64,000 nt of DNA from Clitoria ternatea (Eukaryota > Streptophyta > Magnoliopsida > Fabales > Fabaceae). Where the stretch lies: contig CM075673.1 in the NCBI GenBank assembly GCA_037962975.1, forward strand, positions 162,956,667 through 163,020,666, in the 5' to 3' direction. This document shows positions 31,600-43,978 of the stretch, in pieces (the stretch's first letter is position 1; each line of letters starts with the position of its first letter). Made by a program: the position numbers and the translations under genes. The notes beneath the pieces were generated by a model. It saw nothing but the letters and a program-made list of their open reading frames with translations. It had not been told where the DNA came from and did not search any database.

Positions 31600-34315
31600 T
31601 CAAAGGCTCTCATAGAGCCCAAGTGAAAGACGTGGTTTGAGCATAACATCAAGTGCATGTTCCTTAGGCAAGGCCAATCCTAACCCTTCAGTCATATCAA
31701 CTTCAACATTGTCCTTTGTGTCCATATCAAACCCTTGAAGCAACCTAGCTAAGGTCAAGTGCACCACTTGTAGCCCAAATGTCATGCCAGGGCATGATCT
31801 CCTTCCATAGCTAAAAGGGATTAACTCAAAGTTCGGGCTCAAATAGTCAATGTTTTGATGAGTGGTGAGGAACCTATCAGGTTGAAACTCATTAGGGTTG
31901 GACCAAATTTTTGGGTCCCTGTGCAAGTTCCATAAGTTGATAAGCAAGCGAGTGCCCTTTGGGACATGGAAACCTGCCACACTACAATCCTCTATGGCTT
32001 CCCTTATTCCGGTTAAGGGTGCTGGTGGGTACAAACGAAAGGTCTCCTTAATAATGGCCTGAAGATAGTGTAGTTCTTTGATGTCTTCTTCTTGGACCCA
32101 TCTTTCTTTTCCAATTTTGGTGTCTAATTCTTGTTGAGCTTCCTTTAGGACTTTTGGATGGTTTAGGAGCAGGGATATAGCCCATGTAAGTGTCATGGCT
32201 ATGCTTCCTGAACCTGTAAGGATAAGGATCTGCAACATATATATGACCAAAAAAGGGGTCATGCACCAAAAATTGTTGATAATTAAAGAAGTTTTTCTTT
32301 TAGACTATATATTTTGAAAACATCAAAGCATAACCTTAATAAAGTAATTGTTATGTTTTAGTATAATGTTCAGCTCAGTTTTTTTTCTCTACGAAAAATG
32401 AAAAGTGAGGTCAAATGGATTTTTTTTATTTGCTTAATTAACCCAAATATTTTCAATTGGAGATAATTGTGTTTAAATTGGTAATATTTATATCATGGTG
32501 GGGTTAATTATACCGGTAAAGATTTTTTCTTCCATAAAATTCGGATCCAAAACCTTATTTAAGGGAAATTAAACATACACTACTTAAATTAATCACCCGT
32601 TTGTAGTCAAATAAAATTTAAAACATGTAAAAAAATTAAGAAAATAAGGGTTCCTTTACTCTCAAAGTAGATTGTTTTCACTTTTAATTATAAAACTATC
32701 ATCTCACTTTTATTTAACAAATAGTCACATTATTTTCTATTTTTAAAATGTTTATATATGAAAACACTGAAAACAATAAGTGGATTTGACCTTTATAATT
32801 TTTGTCTTTTACATTTAACTTACATAAAAACATCACGTTGTTAAATTAAATCCATTAAATATTGACATAACGTTATAGAATTACACATTAACTTATCACG
32901 TGATTTTGATTAAGGATGAGAATAGGTTGGACCGAGTTAAATTTTATAGAGCCTGAGTCTGACTTAATATTTAATTTTGAGGCATGAGTTTAACTTGTAA
33001 CATGACATAGGTTATATTTTTAGGTCTAATCTAACCTATTTAAAAGTATGGTTTAACTTGATGACTTATATAAAAGTCCGATTTAAGTTATTTTAAATGA
33101 AAATGCAAACAAACATAATAAATAGATCAATTTGTTTCCAAAAGTTTAACAACGTAATCAACTTTTCATATTAAAGATGATTTTAACATAATTTAATTTT
33201 AAAAACTATGATTCATAGAAAACATAAAAAATATCATATGGATTTATAAATTATAATATATCTCAAATTATATTCCTTTATAATATATTGGCTCAATAAA
33301 TTAGAAATGCTTTTTCAAAAAACTTGGCCTGTTTGATTTTAAAAAGTCTTAGCCTAATCTTTATATTAAATAGTCTGGGTAAAACTAGGCCTTAAATAGA
33401 CGAGTTCCTAGACCCCCATAGGCGACTTAACATATTCTCATCCCTATTGATTCAATTAACTAGAGACATATTTTCTTGTTTAACCATAGGTATCCTTATT
33501 CGAAAGCAATCTTGTCTAAGTTGGGAACATCCACAACATGTTGGAGCTAACTCTCCTAGTAAGGATTTTTTCGCCCACAAATCTTGAACTCGAAACACTT
33601 ACACATTGATAACTAAAGACATATTTTACTAACGAAGAAACAAAAAACTATAATATTAAAATTAAAGTTTTATGACAATTAAAAACCTTTACAAATTAAA
33701 TTTATTTTATGATGATATTGAAAGGAATTTTAATAGTTATAAATTGTATTATAACCTCTAAAATTAAATGTTAGTGATGAAGAAATCGATGTGTAACTAT
33801 TTATCGTGCTAGTATTTAAGGTTCAATTTAGCAATGAAAATTAAAAATAAAATATATAACAGAAATGGAATGTAAATGAAAAAAATAGACATTAGCAAAA
33901 TTAAAAAAACTCTATTTTATAGAAATAAATGTATATTTAAGGCTTATATTCTTGTTGATGTGTAGTTAAGATGATAGCGACCGTAGGATCATGGTGGCCC
34001 TGCTATGAATTGAAAATACAACGACCGCAAATAATAATGTTTAAATTTGTGGTGGAAGACAAATTGTTGAAGAAGCTACCGTGTTTTCTGGGTAGCCATT
34101 CATACTTTAAATCCTAAACCCACTTCATAAAGCATCACCAATATACTAATTAAGATATTAGTAACAGATTGCATTAAATACCATCTATCATATTTTTCAT
34201 TTTATGGCTTCTTTTTCTTTTCTCGTCATATTTTTCTTGACATAAAAAAGGGTTTTATTTAAATTTTTAAATTGAAGGCTCCAATATTATTAGTCGCATG
34301 TCAACTCAATTTATG

Positions 34316-34367
<52 letters not shown>

Positions 34368-36337
34368 ATGTGTCAAGTTAGACCAGACTTTAAAAGGACT
34401 AGTCTGACCTACTTCTAGGCTTTCAAAAAACCAACAACCACCTAAAAATCATAACAAACTACATAGGTTGATGAATCTATCACCGTAAACGGGTTTATTA
34501 TTATAAATGGTTCTATCAATATAAATGAGCTAAATACACTATTTTAAATTCAATAAGACAAATACAACTTCTTATACAAAATAAAGGTAATTAAATCTAA
34601 AATAACCACCATAATTTATCCAAACAATTATAAAATAAAATTTTATATTATAAATTTTTTTATAATTGTAATATTAATTTATATGTAATATATATATATA
34701 TTTACATATATAATATTTTTATGTTTTAAATATATGAATAATTAGTAGTTAGATCAACTAGATGACTGATCTATTGGGCTTCAAATGCTTTTTAAAAAAT
34801 CTATGATCTGTTTACTTAAAAAAAACTTTTTCAAAAACTTAGGTCTAGCCTGACCTATATAGACTTTAAACAAGTCAGGTCACGACCCCCGAGAGACAAC
34901 TTAATTCATTTCCATCACTACATATATATTAGCCCCTAGCCACATATCAATTGAATTTAAGTGTGACAGAACTTGATCCTGCAACACATGAGAGATACAA
35001 AAAGAGTTTCATTTAAAAAATATAATGCAACTATATATAGTTATATTATATGTGTAAAATATATATTTATTTAATAAAATTTATTTACAAAATAAACATT
35101 CTCATTTTTTCGTTCATTAATTTTAATTTTAATGTTTATATTTATTTTTGTACTAAATGAAAAAAAATATTTTGAAGATAGATTTTATTTAAAGGATATA
35201 TATTCTACATATATAATATAACTATATATGATTGTATTATATTTTTGAAATATGTTACATAATCTAGTGATAAAATTCTTCTTTTATTTCACATGTGTTA
35301 TGGGATGTGATTAATAGATATATAATTACTATATACCAAATAATGAGGTTTAGACTGCCAAGAAAACATACCAATGCTGTTGCTTTGATAACTATCTCCC
35401 TCTTGTGACCAAAAATATCATCTTGATCTTCAAAGGTTGATATCATCACATCCATAAAGTTACTTTCAAATCCACCATTCCCATCATCACCCCGCTTTTT
35501 CATATGTTCTTCAAACCACTTCCCAAGAATAGAATCCACTTCTTTAGCCGTTTTCTTCATGGAAGTCACATACCCTTGGAAATCAAACCAACTAAGGCAA
35601 GGAATCGCATCAGCCACCACAAAAACACCAGATAGATATGTGGCATCTTTTATGGCCTTCCTTAGCCTCCATGCTTCATTGTCTTCTTCATCAACCGATT
35701 CCTCTCCAAATCGCTTCCCCGCTATGTTCCTCACAATTATATTGAAGGTCATGTGCCCCAATAATTTGCAAATACACACTTTAACTGAGCCATTGGCTTT
35801 GTTTTCCTGTGATATTATTGATGAGTACAAATGTTTGACAAGACAGTAAATTTCACTATCTCTCACATGCTTTAGCTTTTCAAGCCTATGACTTGAAAGA
35901 AGCTCAAGAGTGGCCATTTTTCTTAATTCACGCCAATATTTCCCATACGGGGCAAGAGCAAACATTGCATTGTTGTAACCAATATATCTCCCTGCAGCTA
36001 TGTTGGGCCTTGAGGCAAAAGCTTTGTCATTTTTTATGAGGCATTCTATGGCAATTTCCCTGCTGTTCACCACTAGGGTGTTGTGGCAACCAAGCCTAAG
36101 GGAGAAAATTGGGCCATATTTCTCACTCATTACTGAAAAGGTCCTGAAATATGGTACTCTAGGATTAAGAAGATGGAGATGACCTATGAAAGGTAAAGCA
36201 CCACCGGGTTCGGGTGCTTTTTTGAGCTTACGTTCTTTTGATCCATTTGATGATTTAATGGACCAAAAGACACTGTATGCAATCAACAAAGTTAAGAATC
36301 CTGCAAACAATTGGACATATGAAGTAGGAAGATCCAT
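31600..36337 (-). CDS. CYP82A-type cytochrome P450, two exons, 531 residues
   Basis: Exon 1 is 36337-35372 (322 codons, phase 0) and exon 2 is 32229-31600. The intron is 3142 bp (GTATGT...TTGCAG). Domains: membrane anchor (LFAGFLTLLIAYSVFW), hinge KAPEPGGALPFIGHLHLL, C-helix WRELR, I-helix, ETFR (384-387), FQPDRF, and haem loop PFSYGRRSCPG with cysteine 468. The I-helix reads LTGSGSIAM (T327-G328-S329-G330-S331-I332) where most plant P450s have AGSDTT, so the acid and threonine of the oxygen-activating pair are missing. I recall similar TGSGS forms in legume CYP82A proteins, so it may be a clade trait and not a defect. It lies in tandem with the P450 at 26882-29171, same strand. The long intron is full of repeats. 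Confidence 0.88.
32913..33445. mobile_element. MITE-like element in the P450 intron
   Basis: The left end AGGATGAGAATAGGTT mirrors the right end (minus strand AGGGATGAGAATATGTT). The interior is AT-rich and non-coding. Flanks TTTGATTA and ATTGATTC match at 6 of 8 positions, which could be a decayed 8-bp target duplication. Confidence 0.5.
34317..34363. repeat. (TA)n microsatellite
   Basis: About 23 TA repeats within the P450 intron, abutting a second repeat related to the one at 32913. Confidence 0.95.
34364..34917. mobile_element. Second, left-truncated copy of the intronic MITE-like element
   Basis: It shares with 32913-33445 the right-hand layout: TTAAAAAA, then CTTAGGTCTAGCCTGACCTA, then GACCCCCGAGAGACAACTTA, then CATTTCCATCAC. 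The first copy has AGCCTAATC, GACCCCCATAGGCGACTTA and TATTCTCATCCCT. The left end is lost at the (TA)n tract. Confidence 0.45.
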
Positions 36338-36377
36338 GGAGTGGATTGTGTCTGGGAATATTGCTTATCTATGCATC

Positions 36378-36385
36378 TATTTATA
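36378..36385 (-). promoter_or_regulatory. TATA box of the 531-residue P450 gene
   Basis: The minus strand reads CCTATAAATAGATG, 41-48 bp upstream of the ATG at 36337. That gives a very short 5' leader of roughly 10-20 bases. Confidence 0.6.
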
Positions 36386-36390
36386 GGACC

Positions 36391-37129
36391 TGGAACTTTA
36401 GGCATCATAAATTAGATGAGAATTTATTTATAGGGTCACATCATTATAAGTATCTAGCCCCTGTATGTAACACGTTAGCATTAGTCTCCAATTTAATTAA
36501 AATGTGATGTCGACTTTAATTTTGTCAGTATTAAATGTTAACTTCTGAATTTTAATATGGATGTTTTGTTGTTATATTTATTGGTTATCTCTGATTTTTA
36601 ATACTCCAAGATAGGGTACATGCATAGAAAATAGAGTAAATTCTTATAAATGATGGGTAAGAGGGAAATGATGAGGATGAGGGAAATGGATAAAAAATAT
36701 TTTTTAAGAAAATTATTATAAATGATTATGTGAAATTTTTATTTTTAATTTTTTAAAAAATTATTACATGTCAATTACGTGACACCGGTAAAGTGGTAGT
36801 GATGTTAGCCACCTTATCAATTAACAGTCAACCTAACGTTTTCCTTGATTTTGAAAACCTACAAATTTTATAAGGGCCAAAATTGTAAGGTTTTTTTTAT
36901 AGGGTTTTTTTTAAAATCCTAAACTTTAAGAGGGCTAAAAAAGTATTTTAACCATTTTTTAGTTACAAATGAATATTTGATTTTAGTCCCTATATTTTTT
37001 TTATATTGGTTTTAATCTCTAGCTTTTGGAAATAGTTAGATGGTTTTAATCCACCAAACCTAAGGATGTCCTTTATTTAAGTGTCCTGACTCATGAAGGA
37101 CACATCGTAGCCAACATCCTCATTTTGCC
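36391..37129. other. Upstream region of the 531-residue P450 gene
   Basis: AT-rich, non-coding; no other element recognised. Confidence 0.4.
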
Positions 37130-37241
37130 ACATATAAAAAAATATGGTTGAAGTCCTCGATGTTTCCTAAACATTTTTTTCTCAAGGCTTTAGCAAACAA
37201 TCGGTCAAATTCACTTCTACTTCATATGTCCTATAGATATC

Positions 37242-37897
37242 TAATCTAGTCTCGATACCAGCTTATGGGCAAAAATGTCATTTGACCTAAAAACTATCAT
37301 GCAAGACCAGCATCGCTAAAAGCATTGAAGCTTAACACCGGTTCCTAACAACGCGTATGAGACTCATGATATGATCCCGGTGTGAGTCATACTCTCAACA
37401 TCGGACAGTCAGAGCTGACTTATATAATCGCATGTTGAGGAAGCGACCTGCGAAGTGACCAATGAAAAGGTACAGTTGGTGGGTATGGTCACTGTTGCGT
37501 GTTAGCCTTTCTGTAAATGATCAGAATCATGCTGACACCTTGTACGGTAAGCCCACATATTCGAAACGAATATTTTGTTACCCTAAGTATAAATACTCAC
37601 ATGTCAAAAATGAAAGGTAAAACTTTCTCACTTGAACTTATACTTGAGTACTGATATTCTCCTTGAATATTCAGTGACTTGAGCATCAGAGTGTCCTTAC
37701 AGGTGACACCCATTTTCACCCATCAACGCATAAGACTAGTTATTTGATACGAGGAATCACTCTAAAACCTTTATTTTCCCACTGGAATGAAGGTTATAAT
37801 ACTGGATCTCCACTGGACCAGTGTAAAATCTGATCATACAACACATATTAAGGATTGTCTCTAGGTCGGCCCTTAGACCCCGACCACGACCAGTTCA
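37242..37897 (+). mobile_element. Solo Tat-like LTR (656 bp)
   Basis: Begins TAATCTAGTCTCGATACC (TG mutated to TA) and ends GACCACGACCAGTTCA. Flanked by a perfect ATATC target duplication at 37237-37241 and 37898-37902. Contains ACTTGAGCATCAGAGTGTCC from 37677. Confidence 0.85.
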
Positions 37898-38345
37898 ATA
37901 TCTTTCCATCTTTTAGGAGTTGTTTTACTACATCGTATCTTAAATTAATGTGTTTTTTCTTACCATTGTAAGAATTGTTTTTAGCTATAGTTATAACCGA
38001 TTAGCTATCACAGTGCATAAACATTGAATTCGTTGGTTTTATTCCTAGAGGGATATTTACTAAAAAGTTGTTCAACCATTCAGCCTTTTTACTAGTCAAT
38101 CAATACCGATAAACTTTGATTCCACAGTAGATCTAGCAAAAATAGTTTGTTTAACGGATCTCCAAGAAAAACCACCACATCTAATTGTAACTACATAACC
38201 ACTAGTGGACTTTGTCTAATCTGAATCTGAGATTTAGTTTGCATCATTATATCCTTCTAATACAACTAATGAGGTATCAACTATATAAATTTCGTAATTT
38301 ATGTTACCTCTCAAATATTTCATTAGTCTAGTTAATACAATCTAA

Positions 38346-38809
38346 TCACTAATGTAAGTTCAGGTTTTTACATTGGTTGCTTTGTACCTTTTGCATCGCT
38401 TTTTGAAGCAATGTAGATCCAGGTGATGTAGAATCTATATACATGCTACATCGCTTTTTAAATCAATGTAGAATGTTATATACCACATTGGTTTTTGTTT
38501 AAAATCGATTTAAAAAGTACCCATTTCATTGATTTCTTTATAACAAATGTAAAGCTTGTTGCACTTCCACATCAGTTTTGTTGAAAAATCGATGTAAATT
38601 CTTAGACAAACTACTTTATTTTTTCGGTAATCGATGTCTAATTTTGTAATTTTATTTTTTCTTCTTATACTATTATCCATTTTTTTCATTTTTTCCTGAT
38701 TATACATTGCCTATATTTTTCATTCAATTCATATGCGACATAATAATTATATAGTAAATACTTGTCCCAAAGAGAAAATAAAGGCCCTATAACCAAACAA
38801 ATTGTACAC

Positions 38810-38848
<39 letters not shown>

Positions 38849-38984
38849 CATTGTAAATTATATCTCATACAGGTCTTAAATAGTCCCTCTAAAATAATGT
38901 TGGTGGGAATACATATAATAAAAACATATTTTCTTCCATAGTCAAGTTCGACATCGTCTTCAAGCTTATCCCTTCATTCTCACT
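38346..38984. repeat. Palindrome-rich insertion in the old copia element
   Basis: Starts CACTAATGTAAG at 38347 and contains repeated inverted words such as ACATCGCTTTTTGAAGCAATG and ACATCAGTTTTGTTGAAAAATCGATGT. Short TACATCG/CGATGTA pairs of this kind are common in CACTA subterminal regions. (AT)n lies at 38813-38844. No matching right terminus was found. Confidence 0.4.
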
Positions 38985-39497
38985 ATAGAGTTTATGAGTA
39001 TATCTAGCTCACAAAGTATACTATTTTAGGCCTAAAAGAACCATCAAATGTAACAAATTCTCAATAATTCAAGCATATTTCGATTGAGATATAGCTTCCC
39101 CTCTATTTTTCTTAACTAAGTGTAACCATCGTAAGAAGCACTCACTAGTTTTAAGTCAAAATATCCAAATTTCTGAAGAAGCTTTTGGATATAATGTTCT
39201 TGGGAAAACATTATATTATTATCCTTCATTATGATTTTAACATCCATAATCAAATTAGCCTTACCCATGTATCTTTTGTATTACAATTATGACACATTTA
39301 TCAACTTTAACAAAAAAAGAACTTATGGATAATCAAAACACTATGGAATTGTTGATGTCATTATTTTAGTGCTTGTTTCAATTTATATAAAGACTTGAGA
39401 AGTTTACAAACTTTAGTCTTTTGTCCAAAAATTATACAACCTTCAGCTTGAACCATATAAATTTCTTCTTCAAAATCACTAATTAAATTGTAGTTTT

Positions 39498-40539
39498 TGA
39501 AGTGGATTAGAGAGTCACAAGAATGATGGTTGAATTGTGACTTCTCTAAAGTTTAACCTTTTTTGCAAAAAGCAAATAAGCTAATTGAAAGTGTTCAAAC
39601 ATGGATTGTTATTAGTATAATAGTATAACATAGTGAACTTAAACTTGTTTGAAAACTGTCTGGTTTTAGGAACGATATGTTAGGAACCTGAGGTTACTTA
39701 CTTTCAAAAAACACTTTTTTCCCGATCCTCAAATATTGATTTTAATAAATATATCCTCATTTAATTATTTATGAAAATATTTTTATATGTTTTATAAACT
39801 AAACTTAAAATCAAGTTGAAATTTAAACAAGAAAAGGAAAAAGAGATTTGTATAGGTATTCTATATTGGTTCACCTCTTAAAAATTTAAAGTTACATCCA
39901 GTACCTACATTTATAGAATTCCTTCACTATCCTCAACAAAGATACACTATATTCTTTCTTATCTATTTAGGCTTTATAAGTATTCTTTCACTAAAACCTC
40001 TTCATCCATCATAAGAGTTCTTTCACCAAAGCCTCTCTAGGCTCCATAAGCATTTTTTTCACTAAATCTTATTTAAGCTCAACAACACTATACAGAACCC
40101 TGCGCACCTGCAAGATATATCAACACAATCACTAATTCAACATATTAGGATTGCGTGCTTGAATATTTATGAAAAATAAGGGTTTGCGCAAATGAAACTT
40201 AAATGTAGATGAATCTTCCTCTTAAACTAAGGTCCTAGCTTAGAGAAAAGTTAAGCAGATAAATTAATAGGGTTCCTTAGGATGAAAACCTGAGTATACA
40301 ATGTAATGAAACACTCTCCCAAGAAATTACAATAAATACTAAAAATAAATTATATAATTAATTAGAATTAATCAAAATTGGGTATCGACCCTAATTGGGG
40401 GCTCGAAAAGAAAATAATGTGTTTAATGAAAATGTGGGATTCAGTCATGTCTATGCATTATACTGTAATATGAGGAATTATACAAATTAAGGAATGAGAG
40501 ATTTATATGAAGTGAAAATTAAGGAATTATACAAATGGT

Positions 40540-40585
<46 letters not shown>
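39498..40585. other. Unassigned repetitive DNA
   Basis: The copia reading frame stops abruptly near 39498. The following kilobase is non-coding, contains CTTTCACTAAA...CTCCATAAG/CTTTATAAG repeats at about 39960-40080, and ends in an (AT)n tract (40543-40584). It may be part of the gypsy-like LTR that ends at 43973. Confidence 0.35.
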
Positions 40586-40588
<3 letters not shown>

Positions 40589-42040
40589 GAACCAAGTCTG
40601 ATTTATAAAAGAAAATTATTGATTATTATTTAACCAGACCTCAGGATTTATTAATAACACACATCAAGACATTTAAATTAAATGAAGTCTGCCCATGTGT
40701 TATCTAACTTGTTCAATTAAGTGTTTCAGGATACAAATATTAAGTACACAGGTTACAAATGAAAGGTGGAGTCCATCAAGTTAAAAAGTCTGCCTTGAGC
40801 CATACAAGAAATTTTAAGAAAGGTCTGATTCAAGACTATGCTTAAGAAAAGTTTGATCTAAGTGCATTCTTCTAGACCCTTGGACAGTTAATCGGATCCC
40901 AAACTTTAGAAGCACAAGAACGTTACTTCAAGCTCACATTAAATGAAGATCAAAGCCTATCTTTGATGATGTTATAAAACAAGCTCTTATCAAGAAGAAT
41001 TACTCTTATCATCTAAAAAGAAAAGAAGACAAGACAATGAAGCAACCAAAGCTCTCTTAGGAAGAAACCAATTTAGCTACTCTGCGTATTGTAGAAAAGC
41101 TGATAATAATCAGCACATATGTTAGAAAGCTTACAAAAGGTAAATTGTATATGCTATGTGTGTTTTAGTTGAAAGAAGAAAGCCAACAAAAGGTCTTTTG
41201 TTCTAAATATCTCAAGGAACTCCATTTCAGTGCAAGCTTTGATGTTCCTTCATACCAGACCTTTTGTCCCCACCTTACTTCTTAAGGTTTGGTGCTCACA
41301 ACAGCTAAAGCTTCTTCAATGGATTTACAACGGCTATGTCTCTTCATCAGATTACCAAACGGTCACTTTATGTGAACTATAAATATGAAGAGATTCAAAA
41401 TTTTGGAAGAAGAACTTCTAAGACCTTTAAAGAAATCCTAGCAATTAGTTCACAAAGCATACTTCTTCATTCTTAGTTTTATCCTCTAAAGCAAATACCT
41501 TATTTGTTGTTCTGCCTCTAGCGGACCTTAGTCTTTATCTTTCTTACTTAGTGTATCTGTTCATATCTTATATCCTTTCATACACTAAGTTCTTGAAAAC
41601 ATCAAACATAATTTATCATTCAAACTTGTATTTGTGTAAAAGTCTGGTGTGTTGCCAACCTTTAGTTTCTGTTGGAAAACAGTTTGTGACCTGAAGAGAC
41701 TTTTGAAAGAATAATTGGGATTGAGCTAGGAATGGTTTGTTGCAATAATATTTGGGTTTAAGCTAGGAGTGAATGAAGTCAAAAATACTTATGGTACGGT
41801 CTGGTGCTGAGATTGTAAAAGGTGTTTTTACAATAGTAGAAATCCTTAAGTTTGAAGTGACTAGACGTAGCTTTTGAGTTGGAAGTGAACCAGTATAAAT
41901 TCTTTATGTTCATTCTCTCTTTCCCTGCACTTATTAATCTGGTACAAAAGTCTGATTTCTTACGCTTACAAAGCTTTTAAGTTTCATAAAAAGAGTTTGA
42001 GACTTATTCAACCTCTTCTAAGTCTAACTCTGAACCATCA
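40586..42040 (+). mobile_element. 1.45-kb insertion in an AT microsatellite, probable copia solo LTR
   Basis: Begins TGTTGGAACCAAGTC and ends CTAACTCTGAACCATCA. It has AT tracts on both sides (40543-40584 and 42041-42058), as expected if it landed inside one microsatellite; this hides any target duplication. It has no coding domains. TTCAACCTCTTCTAAGT near the end resembles the end of Sirevirus-type LTRs. Confidence 0.45.
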
Positions 42041-42058
42041 TATATATATATATATATA

Positions 42059-43973
42059 ACTGGTGATGGTTAGTATATGTTGCATGTGAAATTAAAGTTG
42101 TATGATGACTTGATAATGGTGTTTATATGATAAATATGATTAATTTTAGGTGTTGGGGGTCTGGTCTGTGTGGTCAGCCCTTTGTATGAAAATTGATGTT
42201 ATATTGATTGTTGATGATATAAAATTTTTTATTTGGGGCCGTATCTGTGTGGCAGTCCTATTATTTGAAATGTCGGTGGGGTCTAAGTGGTCGTCTTGGT
42301 GTTTTAAAATATGGATTGGGTTTGCGTGGCCGCCCAAAGTAATTAAAATGAGGCCTTTGTGCTAGTTAATAAAGAGAAAGAGAATTTAAAATGAATTTAT
42401 GTGGTTTATGTGGTTGGGGCTACCAAAGGTATATTTTGCCCCTCGTTTTTGGCTCCTGTGGTCAAGTAGAATCTAGTTGAGCTACCTGGTGGTCAAGTAG
42501 GACCCAATGGTTAAGGTGGAGAGCCAAGTAGGGCTCAGTGGACCAAGTCAGGTTCACGGGGTGTCAAGTAGGACCTTAGCTGAAGGCCGATCCTTTTAGT
42601 ATCCAGATACTAGTGAGTCTTTATACCTATTTGAGAGTCAGTTGTGTCTTGTATGATTTGACTTATGTTGATGGTGAAATGGTAATTATGGTGTTGATCA
42701 ATGTGTTGAAAATAGAATACATTATATTGGTGCATATGAAATCTTTTAGTCTAATAGGCTTGTTATGGCGCTAATGTAATGGCGTACTTAATGATTATGG
42801 ACTTAGATTGAGTATTGGAAAGGTGAATGAAACTATATTGGTGTGTGTGAAAGTATGAATGGCCTGATGGGCTTGTGATGAATTGATATGAATTATGTAT
42901 ATTGATATTGAATGATGTATATGGTTGGATTGTTATGGTGGAAAGAGTAATAAGGTTATATTATACCCATTTCACTAATTAGTGAGTTCTATATTAATTA
43001 TGATTTTTACCACTCACCCTTGTTGTGTTTCATTTCTTTTTAGTAACTAATAACAGGGAGATCATAGAGGCCCTAAAGGGAAGTGCCAAGTGAAGAACGG
43101 ATGCTAAGGAAGGAATGAAGTTTATGTAATTGTGATAATGACTTTAAATGTATTTAGTTTTAGATTGTATAATGGTTAAACTTTGGTGTGGTGTTTAAAT
43201 TTTGAATTTAGATCATGGTGTGATGATTAATATTTAATGATTATGGTTGGTGATTTGATGATATAGAGTTAGTATGTGAATGTAATATATGCATGTGGAA
43301 TTTATTTATTGGTTAGCATTGAGCCTTATGATAGTTAGTTGTGATTATGTGATTGACATTGAGCCATATATGATTGGAGCATAATTATTATGGGCAGGTA
43401 TATGGCCTAGTTCATAGTGTGGATAGTTTGATGATGATGATAAAATTGATTAATTGATGGCAAGTAAACATTATTTTACAAGTGATGGAATAGGCTAATA
43501 TAGCAACTAGAGGTGTGAAATGAAGATCCAAAAGTATGGTGTTGTTCTATGCTTGTTTGAAATGGATTTTTGTGTATATCTTTGTCATATATAGGATTTT
43601 TTAGTATGGACTGTGTCAGCAGGTCCGGAACGAAGAAAACATGGTGCCCATGAAGTTTGGTGGTGATTGGAATTGAAACGACCAAGTTAGGTAGGGTGAA
43701 AGCTGGCCAGAGACCTAATTCTGCATAATTCTGTAGAAGAAAGTGTCTAGTAATCGATTACGTAATCGATAATAAGAGGAATGTGTGATTTTTCTACATA
43801 GCCAACTTGTAGGCAATCGATTACCAGGACCCTAGAATGGAGTTTTTGGGTTTTTTATGTAACGTAGCCCTTAAGTTCCTACTATTTATTGTCAGGAAGT
43901 TTAAATGGTGAAAATTTCTTCTGATTTTATCATATCCAGGATAAATTCTAGGAATCACTAAGGGGATGTTACA
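42059..43973. repeat. Right part of a gypsy-type LTR
   Basis: Non-coding, with repeated GTCAAGTAGGACC / CCAAGTAGGGCTC words at 42460-42580. Ends GGGGATGTTACA, the same kind of end as LTR-X. It is followed by CATAC and then the integrase remnant of the old copia element. I could not fix its left end or target duplication. Confidence 0.5.
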
Positions 43974-43978
43974 CATAC

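Larger units (their letters stand above)
37130..39497 (-). pseudogene. Old Ty1/copia element, part 1: RNase H and RT remnants
   Basis: Minus-strand pieces with many stops: the C-terminus near 37130-37241 (VNLTDCLLKP), RNase H at 37898-38345 (MKYLRGN, STSGYVVT, FSWRSVKQT, ARSTVESKFI), and RT C-terminal part at 38985-39497 (FEEEIYMVQAEG, KVCKLLKSLYKLKQA, HYIQKLLQKFGYFD-like). The order 3'-to-5' along the plus strand is right for one copia pol. It is split by a solo LTR (37242-37897) and a palindrome-rich repeat (38346-38984). Continuation at 43979-45166 and 50473-50720. Confidence 0.7.

Noticed and set aside
42150..42365. 71-residue frame with GTGTGGTC repeats
   Set aside because: It lies in the non-coding gypsy-like LTR, has no homology that I recognise, and shadows an antisense frame of similar length.
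40464..43973. LTR from TGTAATATGAGG with target duplication TATAC/CATAC
   Set aside because: Only 4 of 5 bases match, and the start does not mirror the end GGGGATGTTACA, so the left end stays open.
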